33,357 nucleotides of DNA from contig CANPXH010000026.1 in assembly GCA_947585865.1 (NCBI GenBank), forward strand, positions 1 through 33,357. The letters run 5' to 3'. The notes under the pieces are model-generated. The model did no database searches. It had not been told where the DNA came from and worked only from the letters and a program-made list of their open reading frames with translations. Of this stretch, positions 8,815 through 16,534 are shown piece by piece (the first letter of the stretch is position 1; each line of letters opens with the position of its first letter). A program made the position numbers and the translations under genes. This stretch comes from an uncultured Clostridia bacterium (lineage in GTDB: Bacteria > Bacillota > Clostridia > Lachnospirales > CAG-274).

Positions 8815-10026
8815 TCATCTAAAACTGAAACTTTCCCCTGCAATTATCTCCTCCATAGCATAACGCATAGCATCCATAAGATGATTAAACTCATCGCAGG
8901 GCACATTTATTCTTTTTCCGAACTTGTCCACATCCCAGCTATAGTTGCTTATTTCGTTAAGGAAACCGACGCAGCGGCTAAGTATCAATATTTCATAATC
9001 CTGAAGAAAATCTATGCCGTTGTTGACGCTGTCTCGTCCTTTTCTTGCGCCTCGAATATTGGGGATACCCAGTTCTCTCAGCCTGTCTATGCTTTTGGGT
9101 TCCGAGCAGTCGGCCCTTATCCTTTCTTTGTGATAGCCTTTTTTAACAATCTCTTCATATATATCCTCGTTGCTCATAGCCTTTTTGTATATTTCGTCAA
9201 ACACATAGAGCTTTTTATTATTTATATCGGCCAAGCCGCAAAACAGAGCGGTCTCATCATTGGTATAGCCAAAGTCCAGCCCGAACACCGCCTTAAGCTC
9301 CCCATTTTTTTTAAGCTTGTTTATATCAAAGTCGCATTCTCTCCAGTTCTCATACACAAGACCTTCCGTTATTCCCCAGTTGCCCAATCCCGCCACTTGA
9401 TATCGCCTGGGATTGTTCCTTTTCATATCCTCAAACACACGCCTGTCCGCATCGTCAAGCCATTCATTGCACATATAATTGGTGGTCATTGCCATTATGT
9501 CCGAGCTTTCCCTGTCAAAAAATCTTTTCTTTATCCAGTGCCTTTCATTCCACGGATTAAGGGTAAGCGTTATCTGTTTAAAAAGTCCTTGAGGCACAAC
9601 GCCTCTTATGCTCTCATCCAGCATATTAAAATCATTTTCATCGCTTATCTCATAGGCCTCTTCTATCCACAGCCAGCAAAGGCAGCCTACGCCTACGGTG
9701 ATCGAGGTGATCTTAATGGGATCGTCAAGTCCTCTGAAATATATTTTCTGCCCCGTAGGCAGATACGTTATCTCAAGAGGACTGAGCTTACATTCAAAAT
9801 TTTCCTCAAGCCCCAGCCGGCGTATGGCCCAGCAAAGCTCTGTATAGCAGCTATCCTTAAGAGTGGAATACACCTTCCTCACCACAAGAATATTGGCCAT
9901 GGGATACTTGACTATGCGAAATATCAAATTAAGGGCAGTGGTCTTGCTTTTCTTGCTGGCTCTTGAACCCTTGCACACCCTATATCTGCCCTTAAAATGC
10001 CAATATTCGTCATAGCCTTTTCCCAC
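8815..10026 (-). CDS. terL: Phage terminase large subunit (PBSX family)
   Basis: The packaging motor ATPase/nuclease, 403 residues from a GTG start. It has the PBSX-type Walker A (CKGSRASKKSKTT, residues 18-30), Walker B (CLCWLWIEEAYE), and nuclease acids in GLDFGYTNDETALF, RADCSEPKSIDRL and DEFNHLMDAMRYAMEE. The core therefore looks intact. The frame stays open upstream through KTKEISLRDAV, which is normal terminase N-terminus, back to an ATA codon at 10059-10057. That codon stands 9 bases after GGAGGG where an ATG is expected. A start-codon mutation is likely, leaving GTG at 10026 or ATA as start. It follows the tail assembly chaperone rather than preceding the portal, an unusual order. Confidence 0.93.
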   Translation of the reverse strand: MGKGYDEYWHFKGRYRVCKGSRASKKSKTTALNLIFRIVKYPMANILVVRKVYSTLKDSCYTELCWAIRRLGLEENFECKLSPLEITYLPTGQKIYFRGLDDPIKITSITVGVGCLCWLWIEEAYEISDENDFNMLDESIRGVVPQGLFKQITLTLNPWNERHWIKKRFFDRESSDIMAMTTNYMCNEWLDDADRRVFEDMKRNNPRRYQVAGLGNWGITEGLVYENWRECDFDINKLKKNGELKAVFGLDFGYTNDETALFCGLADINNKKLYVFDEIYKKAMSNEDIYEEIVKKGYHKERIRADCSEPKSIDRLRELGIPNIRGARKGRDSVNNGIDFLQDYEILILSRCVGFLNEISNYSWDVDKFGKRINVPCDEFNHLMDAMRYAMEEIIAGESFSFR

Positions 10027-10055
10027 CGCATCTCTCAGTGAGATCTCCTTGGTCT

Positions 10056-10202
10056 TTATAGCTTTTCTCCCTCCATTTCAACACAGGCTATAACAAACGC
10101 CTTTTCTCTTTTGTCCATTTCAGCTATGCGAGAGGGCAGCCAGCCAAACTTATGAAAGCAATAGTATGCCAGATCGGCTTCACAGCCGCCCTCTCTTATT
10201 AA
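10056..10202 (-). CDS. Tail assembly chaperone extension, read by -1 frameshift
   Basis: After the XkdN-like frame, the -1 frame stays open for 48 codons (starting LIREGGCEADLAYYCFHKF and ending EMEGEKL) to the TAA at 10058-10056. It has no start codon of its own near the boundary. The composition, with AYYCFHKFGWLPSRIAEMDK then REKAFVIACVEME, resembles the second domain of phage tail assembly chaperones. The zero frame ends GCA AAA AAT TAA, and A AAA AAT (10208-10202) is a slippery heptamer. Slippage would give a 183-residue fusion. Its stop overlaps the presumed original start of the terminase gene (ATAA). Confidence 0.7.
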   Translation of the reverse strand, partial: LIREGGCEADLAYYCFHKFGWLPSRIAEMDKREKAFVIACVEMEGEKL

Positions 10203-10606
10203 TTTTTTGCTTCTTCTATATCCTCTCTGAGGCTTTTGAAGCCGTTAAGCTCCTGCACAAATTTGGCAAGCCTGCTGTAATCGCCCGGCTTGTCCAGTAT
10301 TTCCTTAAGAAGAGCTTCGGGAGTCTTTACGCCATAGCTGTCCTGAAGCTTGGCATCATAGAGATCGGGAAATACAACTGCCTCCGTCACCATTTTTTCA
10401 ATATACTTGTTTACATTCAGCCTGTATTTTCCATCGTCAAAAGTCATACACTCTTCTCTTATGGCTTCTTCCTCATTTGTGGTGACAGGCTTTATCTCCC
10501 ACTTTGCAGCGTTTCCTTCACTGTCTCTCAGATCCTCGCTTGCGCAGTAAAAAACGTGCTCCCTTTTTACCTTGTTTTCCTTTAAAAAAACACTGAGATC
10601 ATTCAT
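10199..10606 (-). CDS. XkdN-like tail assembly chaperone
   Basis: A 135-residue protein (MNDLSVFLKENKVKREHVFY) of the XkdN/TAC family. It keeps the family pattern: AKWEIKPVTTNEEEAIREEC, AVVFPDLYDAKLQDSYGV, PEALLKEIL and FVQELNGF. These proteins coat the tape measure protein during tail assembly and are normally followed by it. Here a -1 frameshift extension and then the terminase gene follow, and no tape measure is found. The gene starts 3 bases after the fibre gene stop, with GGAGGG at the end of that gene as ribosome binding site. In PBSX its place is right after the tail tube gene, so it has moved. Confidence 0.9.
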   Translation of the reverse strand: MNDLSVFLKENKVKREHVFYCASEDLRDSEGNAAKWEIKPVTTNEEEAIREECMTFDDGKYRLNVNKYIEKMVTEAVVFPDLYDAKLQDSYGVKTPEALLKEILDKPGDYSRLAKFVQELNGFKSLREDIEEAKN

Positions 10607-10608
10607 TT

Positions 10609-11409
10609 TCAGCCCTCCTTCAAAATACCGTTAAGATACACTGCCGCATTTTGAGCGCCAAAGCCTATGCCTTGGCGGCTCTTGTCGCTGTAAAGATTTA
10701 TCTTAAGCGGCATACTTTCGTTGTTGTCCGCATTTATACAGCAGTTGCCATATATTGCCCCGTACCATACGTTGTCGATATATATGCTGTATTGCAAGTC
10801 GTTGTATTTTTCAAATATACAGTTGCTTATCCTCACATATCCGCCCTTGTTGCTCAGATAAATCTGAGACAGGCCGCTTCCCTGTGAGCTTCCCATTATA
10901 AAATAGCAATTATCTATAGTCTGCCCCGGCCTGAGCACAGTCACACAATGCACGCCGGTCTCATCCTCGTTATTGTAAATACCCAGATCGTAAAGAGAAA
11001 TATCTGTAGCCGACATATGTATAATGGCTCTTTCGGTAACGGGCATATCTATATGCTTATTTATTCTCGTGACCTTTTTCCCCAAGCCTTTTATTGTAAC
11101 GGATCTGTTTATTTCAAATGTCTTTTTAAGGTAAAAATCTCCGTCAAGAAGAAGTATCTCTCCTCCTTCCTCGGCCTTCTCAAGAGCCTGTGCGAACACA
11201 TCGGAGCAATCCCCTGCGGAGCATACCAGATCGGAATAACCCTTAAGGGGATTTTTGCTGTTATATGCAGCCACTATGATCTGGCTCTTTGAGCCTGCCG
11301 ACTTTACTATGTCTATACCGTCTGCCAACTTGCTGAAATTGCTGTTGAAAACATCCACGTTGTAATAGCTGTCCTGTGACGGATATACCAAGCCATAATT
11401 GTTATTCAT
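10609..11409 (-). CDS. Right-handed beta-helix tail fibre/spike-like protein
   Basis: A 266-residue protein. The start, MNNNYGLVYPSQDSYYNVDV followed by FNSNFSKLADGID, is typical of short phage tail-fibre N-termini in clostridial prophages. The rest has pectate-lyase-like parallel beta-helix repeats: GGEILLLDGDFYLKKTFEIN, VTIKGLGKKVTRI, IDNCYFIMGSSQGSG, VRISNCIFEKYN and IYGNCCINADNNES. It follows XkdU, the position of the fibre gene in PBSX, so a host-surface binding or glycan-degrading role is inferred. It is shorter than most spikes and lacks an obvious C-terminal trimerisation domain. AAAGGATG precedes the ATG. Confidence 0.75.
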   Translation of the reverse strand: MNNNYGLVYPSQDSYYNVDVFNSNFSKLADGIDIVKSAGSKSQIIVAAYNSKNPLKGYSDLVCSAGDCSDVFAQALEKAEEGGEILLLDGDFYLKKTFEINRSVTIKGLGKKVTRINKHIDMPVTERAIIHMSATDISLYDLGIYNNEDETGVHCVTVLRPGQTIDNCYFIMGSSQGSGLSQIYLSNKGGYVRISNCIFEKYNDLQYSIYIDNVWYGAIYGNCCINADNNESMPLKINLYSDKSRQGIGFGAQNAAVYLNGILKEG

Positions 11410-11429
11410 AAAAAATCACATCCTTTAAA

Positions 11430-11948
11430 TCAAATAGAATATATCAACCTGCTGTGTTTATACGCCTTTAACTGAGAATGCTTGAATCTTGAAAGAGCAC
11501 CGTGGGTGGAATGCAGCAGGGCGCATTCCATTTCTATATTGGCAGGCAGCAGCTTATCCAGCATACGTTCCGCCTCAGAAAGGTAGTTTTTGTTTATTAG
11601 GCTCAATCCCACCTTCAGCCTAAAGTTCTGCTCATCATATTCCACGCTCCATCCGCCGTTCGGCATAATGGACGCAAGTATATCCCCAACGCTTTGCCTC
11701 ACGCCCGAAAGCCTTGTCTTTATCCTGAATCTCCTGTAGTCAAGGCTTTCATCCTCAGACGGTGTTATGCCCAGTATCTTTTCAAACCTTTCCAAGCCTC
11801 TTTCTTTGGCAGTATCGACAAAAAACTCATAGGGCATAGCCGTGATCTCATTCGATACCGTTTTGAATTCGGGAGTTTCGGCATTGTTTATCTCCTTTAT
11901 TTCCCTGTATTGTCTCATATAATCCGGGAGATATCCTATAATATCCAT
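11430..11948 (-). CDS. DUF2313 baseplate wedge protein, XkdU-like
   Basis: A 172-residue protein starting MDIIGYLPDYMRQYREIKEI, the standard start of YmfQ/XkdU (DUF2313) proteins, followed by EKILGITPSEDESLDYRRFR and VEYDEQNFRLKVGLSL. In Mu-like and PBSX-like tails this family sits in the baseplate wedge next to the J protein. Its ATG overlaps the baseplate J stop as ATGA, with GGAGGTGAG before it. Length is normal. Confidence 0.9.
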   Translation of the reverse strand: MDIIGYLPDYMRQYREIKEINNAETPEFKTVSNEITAMPYEFFVDTAKERGLERFEKILGITPSEDESLDYRRFRIKTRLSGVRQSVGDILASIMPNGGWSVEYDEQNFRLKVGLSLINKNYLSEAERMLDKLLPANIEMECALLHSTHGALSRFKHSQLKAYKHSRLIYSI

Positions 11949-13000
11949 CAGCTCACCTCCAGTGTGCCCAAGGCGGCAATGCTGCTGCCGCTTATCTTTA
12001 CATAATCGCCGCCGTTTATTTTAACGGAGGTGATATTGTCTATGCCGGAAATATCTATAAGCCTTACAAGTATCTGAGCGGAATATATGGATATATCCCC
12101 TTGTTCCCAGCTTTTATTTATTTCCTTGAAATATTCCTCGATCTTTTTCTGAACGGAAGGCTTTACTCCCGAGGCCACATAGCCGCTTTTCAGCGTGAGC
12201 TTCACGCTTACGTTTACGGGATATCTCACGGCAGACTCTACCTTCACACGATGGCCTATCGGCGCCACTCCCGCTCCCAGTCCTTCCATAGCCCTGGGAT
12301 CCAGCATTTCCTTTATGCTGTTAAGCAGTAATAACGAAGCAGGTTCATTGTTCTTGTCGGCTATTATGAGCCTTACGTTCCCGCCGCCGTTATAGGCTCT
12401 TTCCACCTTTGCCTGGCCTACGCCTTCTACGGTCTTTGCCCACCTTATGTAGTCCGCCTTGTTTCCGTTAAAGGCTTCTGCTCTTATGTTCTCAAAATAT
12501 CTTTTTCTGAACGCCTCCGTGTCCTCTTCATCGTTTCCGGGCACGAGCACCTCGGTGAGCATAGCCGTTTCCAGGCCGTCTATATAATCTACCGCTATCA
12601 GCTTTCCCAAATGAGTATTGCCTTCCTCTCCGGCAGTATCGCATCTCATTTCATATTCATAATCCCCTGTTTTCTTCTCCGCAGTAAAATTCACCTTGTC
12701 AATGCTGAACGTTGTGCCTATGGGTATATCCGTGTTGAATATGCCCTTGCACAGGGAATATGTGGCAGGGTATGGTTCTATGCCCCTTTCCCTTGCCCTG
12801 AGTATAAGATATTCCCTGGGAGCGGTGTCGGCAAAGGCGGAATCCACAGCATTGTCAAGAGCAATGTACATCTGCGCCAGTTCGGCACAGGCGGGAGCCA
12901 CCGCATCATATATAACGGAGCCCTGCCTTTTGTCCACATTGGAGCTGACAGTCTCCAGCACTCTTTTAAGTATATTTTCATATGTCATATCTTCAAACAT
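11948..13000 (-). CDS. Baseplate J-like protein, XkdT-like
   Basis: A 350-residue baseplate wedge protein starting MFEDMTYENILKRVLETVSS. Family marks include KRQGSVIYDAVAPACAELAQ, the PREYLILRARERGIEPYPAT stretch, EGNTHLGKL, TEAFRKRYFENIRAEAFNGN and ADYIRWAKTVEGVGQAKV. J-like proteins of contractile tails build the arms that switch the baseplate. Length is near normal. It lies between XkdS and XkdU in the usual order, with AGGAGATG as ribosome binding site. Confidence 0.95.
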   Translation of the reverse strand: MFEDMTYENILKRVLETVSSNVDKRQGSVIYDAVAPACAELAQMYIALDNAVDSAFADTAPREYLILRARERGIEPYPATYSLCKGIFNTDIPIGTTFSIDKVNFTAEKKTGDYEYEMRCDTAGEEGNTHLGKLIAVDYIDGLETAMLTEVLVPGNDEEDTEAFRKRYFENIRAEAFNGNKADYIRWAKTVEGVGQAKVERAYNGGGNVRLIIADKNNEPASLLLLNSIKEMLDPRAMEGLGAGVAPIGHRVKVESAVRYPVNVSVKLTLKSGYVASGVKPSVQKKIEEYFKEINKSWEQGDISIYSAQILVRLIDISGIDNITSVKINGGDYVKISGSSIAALGTLEVS

Positions 13001-13011
13001 ATTAACATCTC

Positions 13012-13401
13012 CTATATCTCAAATTCACGGGAAACGGCAATGCTGCCTCTTTGCGTATCTACGGTAAAGCAGGCGGTGATGCTGTCTTTTCTCATTTCCA
13101 AAGACCAATCTCTTATGCCCTTTATCCTGCTGTCATATGAAAGGGCGTCTTCAACACGCCCCTTCAGCACAGCACAGACATAGTGTCTGTCCTTTCCTAT
13201 AAGATCCTTGAGTTCTATACCGTAATTCCTGTCGTATATTATATGGTCGTATCTCTCGGTCATAAGTATTTTGTATATGGCCTGCTCTATGGCATCCTTA
13301 TTATCGATGCGCCCCTGAATGATATTATCCTCCATACAGTATGTTTCCCATGGCTTTTCATTTTGCGAGGTAATATCGATCTCCTCTCTTAAGGGTATCA
13401 T
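13012..13401 (-). CDS. DUF2634 protein, XkdS-like (gp25-like)
   Basis: A 129-residue protein with ETYCMEDNIIQGRIDNKDAI, AIYKILMTERYDHIIYDRNY and a C-terminal beta region. This is the DUF2634/XkdS pattern, related to the gp25-like baseplate wedge proteins of contractile injection systems. AGGAGG lies before the ATG. It starts only 11 bases after the tail tube stop. In PBSX five genes (xkdN to xkdR) lie between tube and XkdS, so this junction is where they are missing. Confidence 0.9.
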   Translation of the reverse strand: MIPLREEIDITSQNEKPWETYCMEDNIIQGRIDNKDAIEQAIYKILMTERYDHIIYDRNYGIELKDLIGKDRHYVCAVLKGRVEDALSYDSRIKGIRDWSLEMRKDSITACFTVDTQRGSIAVSREFEI

Positions 13402-13412
13402 GGAACCGCCTC

Positions 13413-13886
13413 CTAAAGCATACCTTCGATATTCTTAAATTCCTCAACAATCTTGAAATCCTCAAATGTGAACTCCATTTCCTCATCAAGATATGAGCCG
13501 TCTGCATCAAACTTGGCTATAACGCCGCCGTCAAGATTACAGTCCAAAAGCACTATGCTCTGTCTGCCCACAGATGCGGTGGGGTCCTCGTTTACTACTT
13601 GTATTTCAAAGTAAATATCCTCGCCCGAATTTTTGTATTCCTTTAAAAGACGTCTGAAAACGCTTGTATTGTAATGGAACTTAGCCTTGCCTTTTCCCGA
13701 CCAGCCCGTTGCCTTGTTGCCTCTTGCGGTCTTGCCAAGTATAGGCACCTGCACCTTGCTTTTTTCCATAACGGCTTCCATATTTATTGCCTGCATAAAA
13801 TTATATCTGTTGCCGTTCACGGTCACATAGCACTCTGCAAGCTTAGCGCTCAGTGTGTCTTTTGCATTCATAATAGTTGCACTCAT
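13413..13886 (-). CDS. Phage tail tube protein, XkdM-like
   Basis: A 157-residue tail tube protein (DUF2001/XkdM family). The N-terminus has MSATIMNAKDTLSAKLAECY; central marks are KVQVPILGKTARGNKATGWSG and KAKFHYNTSVFRRLL, and the C-terminus is the acidic DEEMEFTFEDFKIVEEFK. It polymerises into the inner tube inside the sheath encoded just upstream. Ribosome binding site is AGGAGG. Length matches the family. Confidence 0.93.
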   Translation of the reverse strand: MSATIMNAKDTLSAKLAECYVTVNGNRYNFMQAINMEAVMEKSKVQVPILGKTARGNKATGWSGKGKAKFHYNTSVFRRLLKEYKNSGEDIYFEIQVVNEDPTASVGRQSIVLLDCNLDGGVIAKFDADGSYLDEEMEFTFEDFKIVEEFKNIEGML

Positions 13887-13897
13887 AACAATACCTC

Positions 13898-15205
13898 CTA
13901 TTCCACAGTGACTTTCATATAAAGCTGAGCCATAGCGTTTACGGGCGTAATGCAGTCATATACCACAACGCTTCTCTTGTTCTCGCCCTTTTCCACAATA
14001 ATGTCTTCCTCATTAAAGTCCTCTATGGCCCTCATATCCCTAAGCTTTTCATGATGCTTTACAATATCGCTCCAAAGGGAATTTCTTCCCGCAAGATCAT
14101 TGGGCACCTTGCCAAGATAATAATTGCAAAATATAGAGGCGATGTCTTCGGCTATTTGATCTATGACCCTTATGGTCTGATTGTCCTTGAAGAACTCGTT
14201 CTTTTCCTCGGTAGTATCTTTAAGAGTGTTTATATCCAAAAGCACTCTCCATTCATTGCCGACCCTATGGAACGTGAACACGCCGTTTTTTATACTGTTT
14301 TCATACACAGACTGTGAACGACTGATGTATTCTATGGTCATCTCGCCATCGTAAACCTTATTTGTAAGAGACTTGTTCACAGGGCATCCTGCTACCGCTC
14401 CCGTAATCCAAAAGAGAATATCGCAGGTAGTACTGTCGCCTTTTTTTATCCATGTCGTAGTGCTTATGCATCCCTCATAATTTTTGACATTGTCAAATAC
14501 TATGCACTGGAACTTTTTTCCTACCTCTTCTCTCATTCTTTTTGTGAATTCATTAAGTATATCTGCTACCTCTTCATTATCGGAAATAATGGTAATGGCG
14601 TTGAAATAATAGTCTTCTACGCTTTTCAGAAAATTATTTATATTGTTGCCCAGCATAGATCCGTTATAGCCGCCTGTAAGACTTAAGCCCGCAGTGTTTT
14701 CAAGAGTCTCTTCCCTATTCCATGTCACAAAACGGTTGTCCGCAAGCTCGGAAGCGGAAGAAACGCTTTGAGAATCCACAAGCGTATTTTCCAAATATGT
14801 GCTTACAAGCTTTTTGCCGTTTAAGTCATTTTCTATCTTGATTTTTATATCGTTGCCTCTCTTGCCATTGTACAAAGCGGTACAGTATTTGCAGGAAGCA
14901 GCCTTGCAATTCGTGCCGTTGAGCTTGTAAAGATACAGCTTGCTTCCGTTTTTAAAGAAATCCCTTATACCCATAAGGGCGTCATCGGTATAGCTGTATC
15001 CGAATATATCAAAGCATTCGTTCATAAGCTTTTCTTTTGTAAGCTCCACAACTGTATTTTCGGGAAACCAGTCAAGCTCCATTCCGATAACGCCTACGCC
15101 TCTTTCGCCAAAGGTGTTCACAATATTTTTTGTAGACACAAAATTGATATAAGCACCCGGCAGCACCTTATTCTCGCTTGTAAAAAAACCTCCGCCTAAA
15201 GCCAT
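13898..15205 (-). CDS. Phage tail sheath protein, XkdK-like
   Basis: A 435-residue contractile tail sheath protein. The N-terminus reads MALGGGFFTSENKVLPGAYI, typical of Gram-positive sheath proteins. Further marks are GVIGMELDWFPEN, NGKRGNDIKIKIEND, LTGGYNG, FWITGAVAGCPVNKSLTNKV and a C-terminal interlocking strand region with PVNAMAQLYMKVTVE. Its presence shows the block encodes a contractile (myovirus- or tailocin-type) tail. GGAGAGGTG precedes the start; the tube gene follows closely. Confidence 0.96.
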   Translation of the reverse strand: MALGGGFFTSENKVLPGAYINFVSTKNIVNTFGERGVGVIGMELDWFPENTVVELTKEKLMNECFDIFGYSYTDDALMGIRDFFKNGSKLYLYKLNGTNCKAASCKYCTALYNGKRGNDIKIKIENDLNGKKLVSTYLENTLVDSQSVSSASELADNRFVTWNREETLENTAGLSLTGGYNGSMLGNNINNFLKSVEDYYFNAITIISDNEEVADILNEFTKRMREEVGKKFQCIVFDNVKNYEGCISTTTWIKKGDSTTCDILFWITGAVAGCPVNKSLTNKVYDGEMTIEYISRSQSVYENSIKNGVFTFHRVGNEWRVLLDINTLKDTTEEKNEFFKDNQTIRVIDQIAEDIASIFCNYYLGKVPNDLAGRNSLWSDIVKHHEKLRDMRAIEDFNEEDIIVEKGENKRSVVVYDCITPVNAMAQLYMKVTVE

Positions 15206-15206
15206 A

Positions 15207-15365
15207 TTACTTCACCTCTCCTTCCAGGAATCCGCACAGTATAACATCCACCTCATCAAGTGTATATTCTGTATCTTCATCCAAAATGACATTTAATATA
15301 TCTCTGTATTCGGCATATGTATCTGCCTTAATAATTACGTTTTTACCGTATCTGGTATCTTCCAT
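15207..15365 (-). CDS. Small conserved-position prophage protein
   Basis: A 52-residue gene, MEDTRYGKNVIIKADTYAEY onward, ending VDVILCGFLEGEVK. AAGGAGG stands before its ATG, and its stop ends one base before the sheath ATG. It lies between the tail terminator and sheath genes, where a short acidic ORF of about this size is common in clostridial contractile prophages. I do not recognise a named family. The strong ribosome binding site and tight packing argue that it is real. Confidence 0.8.
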   Translation of the reverse strand: MEDTRYGKNVIIKADTYAEYRDILNVILDEDTEYTLDEVDVILCGFLEGEVK

Positions 15366-15375
15366 GTTATCCTCC

Positions 15376-15798
15376 TTACTTAAGCTTGCTCTTTAAGCCG
15401 AGCTCGCCCATCATATCACTTTCATATTTATCCTCAACAAAATAGAAGCATCCATAGCTTACCTTAAAGCTGCAGTGATCCTCTTTCACTTCCATTTTCA
15501 TATTCTCTCCTCTGAGAACGCTTCCCGGAATATTTATATACTCCAGGCATTTAAAGAGTCTTGACATAACATCGTCTGTATCCTCTCTTGTATCGGAGTA
15601 GTAATGTATATCTATAACATTGTCCGTTCTGTAACGTCTGCCTCTGTAAAGATGCTTGTCAATTCTTTCGCAGTTTATGGCAAAGCAAGGGCTTGTAAAG
15701 CCCTGCTCCACCTTTTCGCTGTATATCTTTATGTCCTTGAATTCCGCCGCAAGCTTCCTTGCAACGCCGTTTATAATATCCTTTATCACTAGCTCCAC
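15376..15798 (-). CDS. Tail terminator family protein (DUF6838, YqbJ/XkdJ-like)
   Basis: A 140-residue protein with MELVIKDIINGVARKLAAEF, CFAINCERIDKHLYRGRRYR, DVMSRLFKCLEYI and CSFKVSYGCFYFVED. It fits the tail terminator family, which caps the tail tube and joins it to the head. It starts with GTG inside the upstream gene; a second GTG three codons on (15789, TAGTG overlap) is also possible. The gp10-like gene that PBSX has at this junction (XkdI) is absent here. Confidence 0.82.
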   Translation of the reverse strand: MELVIKDIINGVARKLAAEFKDIKIYSEKVEQGFTSPCFAINCERIDKHLYRGRRYRTDNVIDIHYYSDTREDTDDVMSRLFKCLEYINIPGSVLRGENMKMEVKEDHCSFKVSYGCFYFVEDKYESDMMGELGLKSKLK

Positions 15799-16181
15799 CC
15801 CTTGAAATTTTCAACAACAACTTCATTGTGGCTCAAATACTCTGCTCTCTCACCGCTGTGAAAATATATGTGCCGACCCTTTTCATTAGTCACTTCTATC
15901 TTGCTTCCGGGTCTTATGAGCACATTCGGCGATGTAAATATCTTTGTATACTGCTTGCTCCTTACGGCGTCTACATCCGCTTTTCCGGAATTGAGCTTGT
16001 TGAAAAGCATACCTGTTGAATAAGACAGCCTGCACGGTATATCCTCCAGCACAAGTATCTCTCTGTGCTTGGTAATGCCTGCCTCATCTTTGTATTCCTC
16101 TTTTTCATATACGCTGCAGGTACAGTTATAAAACCTTTCCACTGCGTTTTTCACATTTACCAGCTCAGTTTTCGACAGCAT
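15789..16181 (-). CDS. Head closure protein, YqbH/XkdH-like
   Basis: A 130-residue protein with FYNCTCSVYEKEEYKDEAGI, EILVLEDIPCRLSYS, a TSPNVLIRPGSKIEV turn and HIYFHSGERAEYLSHNEVVV. This is the pattern of YqbH/XkdH stopper proteins, which close the portal channel after packaging. AAGGAGGGG precedes the ATG and the start overlaps the upstream connector gene by 25 bases. Dense overlaps throughout show one polycistronic head-tail unit. Confidence 0.82.
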   Translation of the reverse strand: MLSKTELVNVKNAVERFYNCTCSVYEKEEYKDEAGITKHREILVLEDIPCRLSYSTGMLFNKLNSGKADVDAVRSKQYTKIFTSPNVLIRPGSKIEVTNEKGRHIYFHSGERAEYLSHNEVVVENFKGWS

Positions 16182-16534
16182 ACCAAAAGCCCCTCCTTGT
16201 CCGTAAGCTTGTCAATAAGCATATTGAAAAGCTCATCTCCGCTTAGGCCCTTGCCGTAGCTCACGCTTACGTCGCCTTCCGTCACATTGACAAGAGCGCC
16301 CTTTATATCATAGTCCTCAAGAGCACCGATGCTGTACTTGGTTTTCAGGAAAGTGCCGCAGCACATATCCACGGCAGTGCTGTAGAGCCTGTGAGGTATC
16401 TTATTTATATTGCAGTAATTTTTAATATACTCCTCCGTGCCTCTCATGCTCATCTCCAGCGTAAGCTCATCGCCGTCATCGGGATCGTAGCCCAAAGTAT
16501 TAAGCCTTAAAACAACATCGTCTTTTCTTATCAT
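16157..16534 (-). CDS. Head-tail connector protein (YqbG-like)
   Basis: A 125-residue protein counted from the ATG that overlaps the capsid stop as ATGA (MIRKDDVVLRLNTLGYDPDD). A longer in-frame start at 16621 lies inside the capsid gene and is rejected. The helical content with EEYIKNYCNINKIPHRLYST, MCCGTFLKTKYSIG and VSYGKGLSGDELFNMLIDKL matches head-tail connector (adaptor) proteins placed after the major capsid gene in skin/PBSX-like phages. It would bind the portal ring. Confidence 0.8.
   Translation of the reverse strand: MIRKDDVVLRLNTLGYDPDDGDELTLEMSMRGTEEYIKNYCNINKIPHRLYSTAVDMCCGTFLKTKYSIGALEDYDIKGALVNVTEGDVSVSYGKGLSGDELFNMLIDKLTDKEGLLVCCRKLSW

Noticed and set aside
8782..9966. A 394-codon frame on the plus strand opposite the terminase
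   Set aside because: It is an antisense shadow of the well-supported terminase gene; no family resemblance and no ribosome binding site.
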